The translations under genes were made by a program, and so were the position numbers. 12,351 nucleotides of DNA from contig JAKISY010000122.1 in the NCBI GenBank assembly GCA_021648365.1, positions 1-12,351 on the forward strand. Direction: 5' to 3'. Source of the stretch: Verrucomicrobiales bacterium (GTDB lineage Bacteria; Verrucomicrobiota; Verrucomicrobiia; Verrucomicrobiales; DEV007). The first letter of the stretch is position 1, and every line of letters starts with the position of its first letter. A model generated the notes under the pieces. The model saw only the letters and a list, made by a program, of their open reading frames with translations. It did no database searches and was not told where the DNA came from. Below, one piece after another: positions 1 through 8,400 of the stretch.

Positions 1-177
1 CCTTATGGAACACGCTTCCCTATTTTCTCAAAGGTTCAATAACTGGGGGAATCATCGAGAAATTCATATCTTCCAGAATCGATAGAAAGAGGGCTGAGTC
101 CATGCGCTTTGCCGGGTGATGCGCAATCCACTAACTTATCACTCTCCAGTTACTTTTACAACAACTGGTTGTAGATA
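1..177. other. Left edge, no gene supported
   Basis: No gene can be supported here. The third + frame is open from the window edge (position 3) to a TGA at 117-119 and would give 38 residues rich in Ile, Arg and Lys. It could be the C-terminus of a gene lying to the left, but I recognise no family in it. A short dyad, ACAAC-TG-GTTGT, lies at 161-172 just before the small ORF at 178. It is too short to interpret. Confidence 0.3.
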
Positions 178-378
178 ATGGTAGGGACCCTTGTTTTTAA
201 CTCCTTAAATTTTATTTTCTTGATAGTATTACCCATATTCTTACTGTTATTAATGCTGTTAGCTATAATCTGTAACGGATCGGCAGTGAATAAGAAGCAC
301 AAAAAGAATATTATTTTCATGATATTAGGTGCAATTTTGATGCTCCTTGGAGGACTGAATTCTTTTTTTGATTGGTAG
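178..378 (+). CDS. Hypothetical small membrane protein (doubtful)
   Basis: A 66-residue ORF of unrecognised family. Two hydrophobic segments are visible: about residues 10-32 (Leu/Ile/Phe-rich) and about 46-61 (IIFMILGAILMLLGG). A short polar, basic stretch (NKKHKKN) sits between them. This fits a two-helix membrane hairpin with the basic loop on the cytoplasmic side. There is no Shine-Dalgarno sequence before the ATG, but that is also true of most genes in this window. The DNA is clearly more AT-rich than the genes downstream. It has no co-oriented neighbour close enough for an operon and lies just upstream of a transposase wreck, so it may be accessory DNA or a chance frame. No function is proposed. 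Confidence 0.35.
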   Translation: MVGTLVFNSLNFIFLIVLPIFLLLLMLLAIICNGSAVNKKHKKNIIFMILGAILMLLGGLNSFFDW

Positions 379-598
379 CTGTTCTTTGTGAAACGTAAAG
401 CGGGTAAGGTGTCAGCAAATATTGAAAAGGGGAAAAGGGGTATCAGTCAGCATATCTTGATAAATGGTTTTTCTTAGCAGAAAAGGAATACTCATAAAGC
501 ATTGTCGCAGGGTCTTTGATTGATTGATTCCCCTCTGGGCTGCTTGCGGCAGTCTGTCTCCCTCGTTCCTCGGTCGGCTCTCGTTCGAGGGGTGAAAG
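379..598. other. Intergenic stretch, no gene seen
   Basis: No coding frame is convincing here. The only visible structure is a perfect triple TTGA tandem at 516-527 and the hairpin described separately at 560-591. Composition changes from AT-rich to G/C-rich near 530, which probably marks the edge of the transposase-derived segment. Confidence 0.4.
560..591. repeat. Short inverted repeat upstream of RAYT remnant
   Basis: CCCTCG at 560-565 and CGAGGG at 586-591 are perfect inverted arms of 6 bp around a 20-base loop. The loop is itself rich in TCG words. RAYT transposase genes are usually flanked by REP palindromes, so this could be a degraded REP element. I see no second copy in the window to confirm that, and the pairing is short. 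Confidence 0.25.
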
Positions 599-643
599 TT
601 GGAAGCAATAAGAATCTCATTTTGGAGCTGGGCTATTCTCTTT

Positions 644-912
644 GGGGATGATGGCAGTGAGGCATTGAGGGCGGTGGCCGCGTATAATGATTTGAATCCG
701 ATTCGGGCGGGATTGGTGCAGGTGCCAGAGGGTTACCGCTGGTGTTCTTATGCGGCGGCGGTGGCGGGGAATCGTGGGGCGCGTCAGGCTTTGACTTATG
801 CGGCGGCGGGACGTCTGCGAGTGGCTTGGAGGAAGGTGGACGTAAGATGCGGGGGGCGTAGTGGGGGGATCTGCGAGTATTGCGGGATTTGAGGCGAGAG
901 GCGATCACTTGA
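644..912 (+). pseudogene. Decayed REP-associated tyrosine transposase (RAYT)
   Basis: This is a remnant of an IS200/IS605-related RAYT transposase, a family that moves or processes REP palindromes. The codon series starting at 644 reads through AAYNDLNPIRAGLV and YRWCSYAAAVAG, the well-known segment of the family (usually AAYIDLNPVRAGLV). A second series, one base out of phase, reads RKMRGA, then TAG at 859-861, then WGDLRVLRDLRREAIT and TGA at 910-912. That matches the usual extreme C-terminus. The roughly 100 residues normally lying between these blocks are missing, and so is the N-terminal catalytic part with its HUH pair and tyrosine. The gene therefore carries an internal deletion, a frameshift, an in-frame stop and a likely Ile-to-Asn change (Y-N-D-L-N-P). 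A frame running 599-892 is open across the first block, but its last third is out of phase and not meaningful. Confidence 0.8.
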
Positions 913-927
913 ATCGCTTAGTGAGCG
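902..927. repeat. Imperfect hairpin at the RAYT 3' end
   Basis: CGATCACT (902-909) pairs with AGTGAGCG (920-927) at 7 of 8 positions around a 10-base loop. Two alternative 5-bp hairpins overlap it: 901-905 with 913-917, and 914-918 with 924-928. It overlaps the TGA of the transposase remnant. A REP-like remnant is possible from context, but the structure is weak. Confidence 0.25.
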
Positions 928-1090
928 AGGCTTCTGTCGAATACTGTTTTTGAAACTGAAGTGGATCTTGCGTGCATTGTGAGTGGAGGTGTGCATTTTA
1001 TTATGTGTTATTTGAACACTCCTAGCGGCAATGAGTCAAAACAACAGGAAGCTTTGTATCGAGCTTTTCTCTAGATAGAATAAATTTATA

Positions 1091-1117
1091 TTAACTCATT
1101 GTATGTAAAGGAGTTAA
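1091..1117. promoter_or_regulatory. Inverted repeat over an orphan SD-like site
   Basis: TTAACTC (1091-1097) and GAGTTAA (1111-1117) are perfect 7-bp inverted arms around a 13-base loop. The right arm overlaps AAGGAG (1108-1113), the best Shine-Dalgarno-like sequence in this leader. That site is 28 bases from the ATG at 1142 and has no usable start codon at normal spacing. A start-stop pair, ATG TAA, lies at 1103-1108. Either an operator or a leader hairpin is possible. A weak -10-like TAGAAT (1076-1081) lies just upstream without a good -35. Confidence 0.3.
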
Positions 1118-1141
1118 AGTAACCCCCGAAACAAGAAAATC

Positions 1142-2470
1142 ATGAAAAACACAATAAGCAATATAGGTCTGCTATCAGCTGGATTCACTTCCCGTAGGGA
1201 CTTCATGCGAGTCGGAATGGCCGGCGGACTGGGAATCACTCTGCCACATTTGCTGAAAAGTGAAGCGAATGCAGCGGCAAAGTTTTACGAGTCCAAAGAG
1301 GGTAAAGCTAAATCGTTGATTCATATCTTCTTGCCTGGCGGCATAGCTCATCAAGAGGGCTGGGATCCTCATCCTGGTGCTCCTAGTGAATATCGTGGAC
1401 CCTATTCTGCTATTAATACCAATGTGGATGGCATTCAGTTTGGTGAGTATTTTAAAGATTTGGCGAAAGTGGCTGACAAGATGACGATCATCCGTTCGAT
1501 GACGCATGGGGAAGCGGCTCATGAGCGCGGTGTGCATAATATGTTCACAGGCTATCGTCCGAGTCCGGCGACGACGTTCCCAAGTTATGGTGCGGTGGTT
1601 TCTCACGAATTTGGACCTCGTAAAAATTTGCCACCGTATGTGTGTGTGCCGAACCAGCCTAATGTGTATGCTGGAACAGGGTATTTGAGCTCGATGTATG
1701 GGGCTTTCAGCCTAGGTAGCGATCCCGCTTCGGGAGACTATAAGGTGCGCGACTTGCTGCCACCTAAAGGTATCGATGAAGAGCGTTTCAATCGTCGTCG
1801 CAGTTTGTTGGAAATGGTCGATGGTCATTTTCGCCAGAAAGAAAAAGCGGATGAAATTGATGCGATGGATTCTTTTTATACTAAGGCGTATAGCTTGATC
1901 TCTTCGAAAGAGGCTCGTGAGGCTTTTGATATCAATAAAGAGGATAAAAAACTGCGCGACGAGTATGGCAGAAATACGGCTGGAGCAAGAATGTTGCTGG
2001 CACGTCGCTTGGTGGAATCTGGGGTGCGGTTGGTGAATATGACTTACGGCAGTTGGGATAGCCACGATAATATCAAGACAGGTTTTGCGAAACAGGCTCC
2101 AGATTTTGATCGTGCTTTGGCTCGTTTGTTACGTGATTTGGATGATCGTGGATTGCTCGATGAAACCCTAGTGATGGTTTCTTCAGAATTTGGCAGGACG
2201 CCTAAGATCAATAAGACCAATGGTCGTGATCATTGGCCTAAGGTCTTTTCAGTGATGTTGGCTGGTGGTGGAATCAAGCGGGGTATGACTTATGGCACGT
2301 CGGATTCACTCGCAGCGGAGCCTGATGAAAACCCTGTGCAGGTGACTGATTTGGCTAAAACCATTTATCATCAGCTGGGAATCAATTCTGATAAAGAGTT
2401 GATCGCTCCTGGACCGCGTCCGATTGAGATTGTGAATGGAGGCAACTTGCTGACGGACATCATTGCTTAA
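1142..2470 (+). CDS. Tat-exported DUF1501 family protein
   Basis: A 442-residue member of the DUF1501 family, which belongs to the alkaline-phosphatase/sulfatase-like superfamily and has no settled biochemical function. The N-terminus carries a twin-arginine signal (SRRDFM, residues 17-22), followed by a Gly/Leu-rich hydrophobic stretch and an alanine-rich likely cleavage site near residue 45, so a folded exported protein is expected. Family blocks are clear: LIHIFLPGGIAHQEGWDPHP near the start of the mature chain, MTHGEAAHERGVHNMFTGY in the middle, SSEFGRTP (E349-P354) and GRDHWP (D363, H364, W365) near the end. The length is normal for the family. The Tat motif lies close behind the ATG, which supports that start even though no Shine-Dalgarno sequence is adjacent. 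It is followed by the PPC and PSCyt genes on the same strand, the usual company of DUF1501 proteins in Planctomycetota and Verrucomicrobiota. Confidence 0.93.
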   Translation: MKNTISNIGLLSAGFTSRRDFMRVGMAGGLGITLPHLLKSEANAAAKFYESKEGKAKSLIHIFLPGGIAHQEGWDPHPGAPSEYRGPYSAINTNVDGIQFGEYFKDLAKVADKMTIIRSMTHGEAAHERGVHNMFTGYRPSPATTFPSYGAVVSHEFGPRKNLPPYVCVPNQPNVYAGTGYLSSMYGAFSLGSDPASGDYKVRDLLPPKGIDEERFNRRRSLLEMVDGHFRQKEKADEIDAMDSFYTKAYSLISSKEAREAFDINKEDKKLRDEYGRNTAGARMLLARRLVESGVRLVNMTYGSWDSHDNIKTGFAKQAPDFDRALARLLRDLDDRGLLDETLVMVSSEFGRTPKINKTNGRDHWPKVFSVMLAGGGIKRGMTYGTSDSLAAEPDENPVQVTDLAKTIYHQLGINSDKELIAPGPRPIEIVNGGNLLTDIIA

Positions 2471-2501
2471 ATTAAACCCTGGAAACATTCCTCGGTGAAG
2501 G

Positions 2502-2532
2502 CGAGGCGGCTTATGTAAAGTAAGCCGCTTCG
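2502..2532 (+). terminator. Intercistronic hairpin after DUF1501 gene
   Basis: CGAGGCGGCTTA (2502-2513) pairs with TAAGCCGCTTCG (2521-2532) over 12 bp, with a single G-T wobble and a 7-base loop. It lies 31 bases after the DUF1501 stop codon. No real T-run follows (ATCTTTGTCGG), so it is more likely a partial terminator, an mRNA-stabilising 3' hairpin or a processing site than a strong terminator. It may allow DUF1501 and the downstream genes to be expressed at different levels. Confidence 0.55.
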
Positions 2533-2599
2533 ATCTTTGTCGGATAATAAACTTATACTTTCATTTTATTTCACTTAGCTATTGCTCGATTCCATTATC

Positions 2600-5416
2600 A
2601 TGAAGCCTCCATCCGTTGAATTCAAAAATCCGCAGCACTCTTTCTATAGGGGGCTTGCGAGCCTTTTATCTGCCATGGCCGTTATGTTTTTGACCAGTGT
2701 GACGGTGCAGGCAGCTTCGCCTGATCTGCGCACGACGGTGCCGCGTGGCGGTCAGCGAGGTAAGGAGGTCAAGGTGATCTTTTCAGGGCTTCGTTTGGAT
2801 GGCGCTCAGGAAGTTCTGTTTCATCAAAAAGGGATGAGCTTCAAAGACCTGAAGGTGCTTGTCGATGTCGCTAGGGTAAAAGCGAAAGCGGCGTTTGAAC
2901 TGGCTGGTAAGAACGCAACGGCTGCCGAGGCGGCGACTAAAGCTGCCGAAGCAAAAAAAGTGGCAGCTGCTAAAGCGGCTCTGGATGCAGCTACTAAAAA
3001 AGATACGCCTCCCACCCCTCCAACCACGGCGGCGAAAAATAAGGCGAAAGCGGCGTTTGATCTAGCTAATAAAAATGCAGCTAAGGTGGTGGCTGCGACC
3101 AAGGCGGCTCAAGCGAAAAAAGTAGCAGCGGCGAAAGCGGCGATGGATAAAGCGAATAAAGCTCCAGCTAATCGGGTGGAGGCGACCTTGGTGATCGCGC
3201 CCGATTGTGAGTTGGGCGAGCATCACATTCGCTTGCGGACGACCAGCGGCATGAGTTATGCACGCACTTTTTGGGTGTCGCAGTTTCCAACCGTGGAGGA
3301 GGTGGAGCCGAACGATGATTTTGCTAAACCTCAGGAAGTTGCTTTGAACGTGACGGTCGAGGGTGCTGCTAAACCCGAGGAAGTGGATTATTATAGGATC
3401 AAAGCAAAAAAAGGACAACGCATCAGTGTGGAGGTCGAAGGGATGAGGATCAATGACTCCAAAGCGGGGAATATTATGATCGACCCTTATGTGGCTATCT
3501 TGGATGACAAACGTTTTGAGTTGGCGGTGTCGGATGATTCAGCTTTGTTGAAACAGGATTCTGTGACGTCGATCATAGCGCCGAAAGATGGAGCCTACAC
3601 CATCGAGGTGCGCGACAGTGCGTATCAAGGTAGGGGGCGCTATCGGGTTCATATAGGCACCTTTCCTCGTCCTTTGGGAGTGTATCCCGCAGGAGGTAAG
3701 GCGGGGTCGGACTTGGAGGTGACTTTGTTGGGTGATCAGAAAGGTGACTACAAAACTAAAGTTAAGTTGCCGGCGGATGGCAAAGATGCGGTGGCGGTTT
3801 TTGGGATTCAAGAAGGTCTGTTGCCACCTTCGGGCAATGAGTTGCGAGTAGCAAAGTATGATAACGTGTTGGAAAAAGAGCCGAATAATAGCAGCAAGGA
3901 GGCTTCTCCTGGGGCTGCGTTGCCTTTGGCGTTCAATGGTATTTTGCAAGAGCCGGGTGACACCGATTATTTTAAGTTCACTGCCAAAAAGGGGCAGAAG
4001 TATCGTTTTCGCTCTTATGCTAATAGGATTGGCACGCCAGTGGATACGGTGATTTACATTTACGATGCTAAGGGCAAGCAGGTAGGCACTAATGATGATG
4101 CCGATGGTTCGAGTGATAGCCGTCTGGATTTTAAAGCTGCTGCGGATGGAGAATACACGCTGCGCGTTCGCGATATGTTGGATCGTGGTGGTAAAGATTA
4201 TGTCTATCGTATCGAGACCGAGGCTGCTACGCCGAATGTGGTGGTGACCATACCTGATCAGATCCGTCGAGACAGTCAGTTTCGCAGGCAGTTCGATATT
4301 CCCAAGGGCAATCACTTCGCTATGGTGGTGAATGTCAGTCGTCAGAACTACTCTGGTGAGTTGCAATTCGATCTGCCAAAATTACCTAAAGGAGTGACTT
4401 GGGAAGCTGGCACGATTCCTAAAAATTTGAGCCAATTCCCAATTATTTTACATGCGGCAGCCGATGCTCCGATTGCTGGTGCCCTCTACCATTTGTATGT
4501 CAAGAATGTGGATCCTAAAACACCTGTTCGTGGGATCTACAAGCAAGATCTCGATATTATTCGAGGTAATCCGAATAACATCACTTATTATTCCAGCCCT
4601 AGTAATTGGTTAGCTGTAGGGGTGGTGGAAGAGGCTCCGTTTAGTATTTCTATCGATCAGCCTGCTGTGCCGATCGTGCGTAATGGCACGATGAAGTTGA
4701 AAGTTCGTGTTAAACGCAAGAAAGGCTTCGAAAAAGCAGTCTTGCTGCGCATGTTGTGGCGTCCGCCAGGCATTGGGTGTCCAAGTACTGTGACTATCCC
4801 AGCGAAGAAGAATGAGGTGGAGTATGAGTTGAATGCTAATGCTAAAGCAGAGGTGAAAGCTTGGAAGCTAACTATTTTGGGCGAAGCTGATGCGGGTAAA
4901 GGTTTGGTGACGATAGCTGCACCCTTCATCAATCTGGCGGTGGAAGAGCCTTATGCTACGATGAAAATCAATCTTGCTACGGTGAAGCAAGGAGATAAAG
5001 CTGAAGTGATTTGTGACCTTGCACAATTGCGACCTTTTGAAGGCAAAGCAGAACTCAAGTTGTTTGGTTTGCCTGCCAATACGGAGTTTAAACCGATCGA
5101 GATCACCAAAGATACTAAGCAAGTGGTGATTCCTGTAGAAACCAATACTAAAACCCCAGTGGGCAAGCACAAGAACATTTATGGCAACATCATTGTGATG
5201 AAAAATAAACAGCCCATTCTACACAAAGTAGGCATGGGTGGTATCTTTCGAGTCGATCCAGCTACGAAAAAAGTAGTGGCTAAACCAGCTGCTAAAAAAG
5301 CAGCACCTGCAGCCAAGAAGGTGGTGGCTAAGGCTCCTGCACCTAAAAAACCTCTCTCTCGTCTAGAGCAACTCAGACTCGAAGCGAAGAAAAAATTGGA
5401 AGCGGCGAAAAAATAA
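2600..5416 (+). CDS. Secreted two-PPC-domain protein with Lys/Ala insert and tail
   Basis: A 938-residue exported protein. I chose the ATG at 2600. An in-frame TTG at 2582 would add six residues ahead of the signal peptide, and neither start has a Shine-Dalgarno sequence. The signal peptide spans about residues 1-38 (hydrophobic core, then TVQAAS). Next comes an IPT/TIG-like or related beta-sandwich domain (about 40-87, resuming at 191 with NRVEATLVIAPDCELGEH). It is interrupted by a roughly 100-residue Ala/Lys-rich insert containing a duplication. Two bacterial pre-peptidase C-terminal (PPC) domains follow: about 235-358 (VEPNDD, VDYYRIKAKKGQRI) and about 425-545 (EKEPNN, DTDYFKFTAKKGQKYRF). 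Then come about 340 residues of probable Ig-like sandwich domains of no named family that I recognise. The last 52 residues (887-938) form a strongly basic Lys/Ala/Pro tail, as in histone-H1-like sequences. The PSCyt gene starts 9 bases later, so the two are almost surely co-transcribed. No catalytic motif is seen; a binding or scaffold role outside the cytoplasm is an inference. Confidence 0.88.
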   Translation: MKPPSVEFKNPQHSFYRGLASLLSAMAVMFLTSVTVQAASPDLRTTVPRGGQRGKEVKVIFSGLRLDGAQEVLFHQKGMSFKDLKVLVDVARVKAKAAFELAGKNATAAEAATKAAEAKKVAAAKAALDAATKKDTPPTPPTTAAKNKAKAAFDLANKNAAKVVAATKAAQAKKVAAAKAAMDKANKAPANRVEATLVIAPDCELGEHHIRLRTTSGMSYARTFWVSQFPTVEEVEPNDDFAKPQEVALNVTVEGAAKPEEVDYYRIKAKKGQRISVEVEGMRINDSKAGNIMIDPYVAILDDKRFELAVSDDSALLKQDSVTSIIAPKDGAYTIEVRDSAYQGRGRYRVHIGTFPRPLGVYPAGGKAGSDLEVTLLGDQKGDYKTKVKLPADGKDAVAVFGIQEGLLPPSGNELRVAKYDNVLEKEPNNSSKEASPGAALPLAFNGILQEPGDTDYFKFTAKKGQKYRFRSYANRIGTPVDTVIYIYDAKGKQVGTNDDADGSSDSRLDFKAAADGEYTLRVRDMLDRGGKDYVYRIETEAATPNVVVTIPDQIRRDSQFRRQFDIPKGNHFAMVVNVSRQNYSGELQFDLPKLPKGVTWEAGTIPKNLSQFPIILHAAADAPIAGALYHLYVKNVDPKTPVRGIYKQDLDIIRGNPNNITYYSSPSNWLAVGVVEEAPFSISIDQPAVPIVRNGTMKLKVRVKRKKGFEKAVLLRMLWRPPGIGCPSTVTIPAKKNEVEYELNANAKAEVKAWKLTILGEADAGKGLVTIAAPFINLAVEEPYATMKINLATVKQGDKAEVICDLAQLRPFEGKAELKLFGLPANTEFKPIEITKDTKQVVIPVETNTKTPVGKHKNIYGNIIVMKNKQPILHKVGMGGIFRVDPATKKVVAKPAAKKAAPAAKKVVAKAPAPKKPLSRLEQLRLEAKKKLEAAKK
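2879..3160 (+). repeat. Duplicated Ala/Lys-rich unit within the PPC protein
   Basis: Two tandem units are offset by exactly 162 bases (54 codons). The first begins at 2879 (KAKAAFELA) and the second at 3041 (KAKAAFDLA). A 17-base identity, GCGAAAGCGGCGTTTGA, occurs at 2882-2898 and again at 3044-3060. Over the first 38 residues the copies share 29 identities. Unit 1 ends in a Thr/Pro-rich hinge (KKDTPPTPPTTAAKN). The composition predicts long alpha helices or a coiled coil. Confidence 0.8.
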
Positions 5417-5425
5417 TAGATCAAA

Positions 5426-8400
5426 ATGAATACCAAGAGACTTATTGCCATCGTTAGTTTGTTAGTGGGAAGCACTGTGATCGGCTTAGCGGCTGATCAG
5501 GTCAAGGCACCTGCCAAAGCTGCGCCTGCTGCCAAAGCTGCAGCTAAACCTGCACCCAAAGTGCCTGCTAAGCCAGTAGCCAAAGCTGCGGATCCTGCCA
5601 AAGCTGCAGTTAAGCCAGTAGCCAAGGCTCCAGCTAAGCCTGCTCCTGCTAAACCCGTCGCCAAGGCGCCTGCTAAGCCAGCGCCCAAACCTGCGGTGGA
5701 TTTTGTAAGGGATATCAAGCCTATTTTGGAATTTAATTGTGTGGGCTGTCACCGCGAGGGCAAGATCAAGGGGGAGCTGCGATATGATCGTCATGACCTG
5801 TTTTTGAAAGGTGGCGAAGGTGGCGCAGCTTTTGTAGCGGGGCAACCAGCGAAGAGCTTGATGATCGAGCTGGTATCGTTACCTAAGGACGATGATGATG
5901 TGATGCCTTCTAAAGGTCGAGTATTGACTAAAATCGAGATCGATAAACTGAGTAAATGGATCGCAGCAGGTGCTCCTTGGCCTAAAGGGATTGATTTGGT
6001 CGAAAAAAAGGAGTCAGACTTTGTGGTGAAACCTTTGCCAAAGCGTGAGGGAAAAGTAATATCAGTGAAAGTGTACCCTGCGAATGTTCACCTGCAAACG
6101 AAACGCGACAAACAAGCTCTGGTGGTGATGGCTACCTATGATGACGATACTACGGCTGATGTGACGGCTAGTTCTACCTTTACCTTGACGGATGAGAGCT
6201 TGGTAGAAAAACAAAAACCCTATTTGTATTTGCCGAGGAAAGAAGGCAAAGCGCAGTTGAGTGTCAAGGTCGCCGGCTTCGAGGTGAAGGTGCCAGTCGA
6301 AGTGAAAGCGCCTGCCAAGGATCGTGATATCAGCTTCCGTTTGGACATCATGCCAATTTTCTTGAAAGAAGGCTGTAATACAGGCTCTTGCCACGGCAGT
6401 TCGAGCGGGCAGGATGGATTCAATTTATCGATTTTTGGATTTGATCCCGATGGAGATCATCATCGGATCACGCAACAAATGGCGGGACGTCGAATTAATT
6501 TTGCGATTCCTGAAGAGAGTTTGATGGTAGAGAAAGCTACGGAAACAGTACCTCATACTGGAGGTAAGAACTTTGATAAAGATAGCGACAGTTTTCGCAA
6601 CTTTGTAGAATGGGTGAAAAAAGGTGCGCTCAAGGACGATCCTAAAACTTTGCCGGATGTAGTCGGTGTGGATGTGTATCCCTTGACTATGGTGATGAGG
6701 GGGGCGGGAGCGTATCAGCAAATGACGGTGCGGGCGCGCTACTCGGATGGCACGGATCGCGATGTGACTGAGCTTGCAGTGTTTGGTAGCACTAACGAGC
6801 CTACAGCAACGATCAGCGATCTGGGTTTGGTGACAGCGGTGAAGCGGGGTGAAGGTTACATCATGGCGCGTTACGATGATTACAATGTAGCAGCTCAGGT
6901 GATCGTGATTCCTAAGGGGTTGAAATACACCAAGCCAACCGTCAAAGAGGCCAACTACATCGATAAGTTGGTGCACCAAAAACTCAATCGCTTGCGCATC
7001 GTGCCATCAGGGAATTGCACGGATGAAGAATATTTGCGTCGAGTGTATTTGGATGTTGTAGGTATCCTGCCGACAGTAGATGAATACAAAACTTTCATGG
7101 CTGATAAAGCCGCTGACAAACGGGCTAAGTTGGTCACTCAGTTATTGGAGCGCAAAGAGTTCACTGAAATTTGGGTGATGAAGTGGTCGGAGTTGTTGCA
7201 GATCCGCTCTAGTAGGAATGTGAACTTAGGCATGAGCTATAAATCGGCTTTGCTCTACAGTAATTGGTTGAAAGAGCGTATCGCGGCGAACAAGCCGATG
7301 AACGAGATTGTGATCGAGTTGTTGTCTGCGAGTGGAGGGACTTTCGGCAATCCCGCGACCAATTATTATCAGATCGAGCGTGATACGAATAAGTTGATGG
7401 AAAATTGCGCGCAGGTTTTTATGGGCATGAGGATGCAATGTGCGCAGTGCCACAATCACCCCTTTGATCGGTGGACGATGGATGACTATTACGGTTTCTC
7501 TGCCTTTTTTGCTCAGGTTGGACGCAAGAATGCTGACGACCCGCGAGAAAAAGTGATCTATAACAAAGGTAGTGGCGAAATGAAACACAAGGTTGGTGGA
7601 CGTGTCATGGTACCGAAATTTTTGGGTGGAGAAACGCCAGATGTCAAAGGCAAGGATCGCCGTGTGGTATTGGCAAAGTGGATGGCTTCTCCTGAGAATC
7701 CTTTCTTTGCACGCAACGTGGTCAATATCGTCTGGGCGCAGTTTTTCGGAATTGGGATTGTTGAACCTGTGGATGATGTTCGGGTGAGTAATCCGCCGTC
7801 GAATCCGGAGTTGCTGAGCGAGCTGGCTGCTAAGTTTCAGAACGAGTATAAATATGACATGAAGAAGTTAGTGCAGGACATTTGTAATTCGCAAGCTTAT
7901 CAGAGATCAACCAAAGCTAACCTGACCAATGAGTTGGATACGAGAAATTTTGCCAAGGGGCGAATTCGTCGTCAGCGAGCTGAGGTGATGCTCGATAACT
8001 TGAGTCAGCTGACAGATACCAAGAACAAGTTCAAAGGGTTGCCTTTAGGCGCACGTGCAGTGCAAATCGCGGACGGCGGCACGACCAATTACTTCCTGAC
8101 GACCTTCGGTAGAGCATCCCGAGAAACGGTGTGTTCTTGTGAAGTGAAAATGGAGCCGACTCTTTCTCAGGCATTGCATTTGATGAATGGAGAGAATGTG
8201 TCCGCTAAAATTGATTCGGGGGCGATAGTGAAAAAAGCGCTAGCTGCGGGTAAAAAGCCAGATCAAGTGATCGATGATATCTACATTGGCAGTTACTCAC
8301 GCAAGCCTACGGATAAGGAGAAAAAAGCGTTACTTGCTCAAGTCAGCAAAGTAGGTGCTGATAAGCTGAAACAAGAGCAAGTGCTGAATGACATCTTCTG

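Noticed and set aside
633..996. Minus-strand open frames over the RAYT remnant
   Set aside because: The translations are Pro/Ser/His-rich and low in complexity, which reflects the G-rich + strand. The + strand carries recognisable transposase blocks instead.
1054..1081. TTGTAT / TAGAAT as a promoter for the DUF1501 gene
   Set aside because: The -10-like element is fair, but the -35-like element matches only half the consensus and the spacing is short, so it is mentioned but not called.
2554..2559. TATACT as a possible -10 box before the PPC gene
   Set aside because: No acceptable -35 element lies 15-19 bases upstream, and the stretch is simply AT-rich.
3539..4366. 275-codon open frame on the minus strand
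   Set aside because: It lies wholly antisense to the well-supported PPC protein. Its translation is rich in Ile, Arg and His with no domain, as expected from the complement of a biased coding frame.
5513..5625. Regular repeats as a possible CRISPR array
   Set aside because: The repeats are 11-15 bases, in frame and coding for Ala/Lys/Pro, with no unique spacers. They are protein low complexity.
5486..5845. Two overlapping minus-strand frames rich in Gly/Ala/Leu or Ser/Arg/Trp
   Set aside because: They are the complement of the repetitive Ala/Lys/Pro linker and PSCyt1 domain of the PSCyt gene, not genes.
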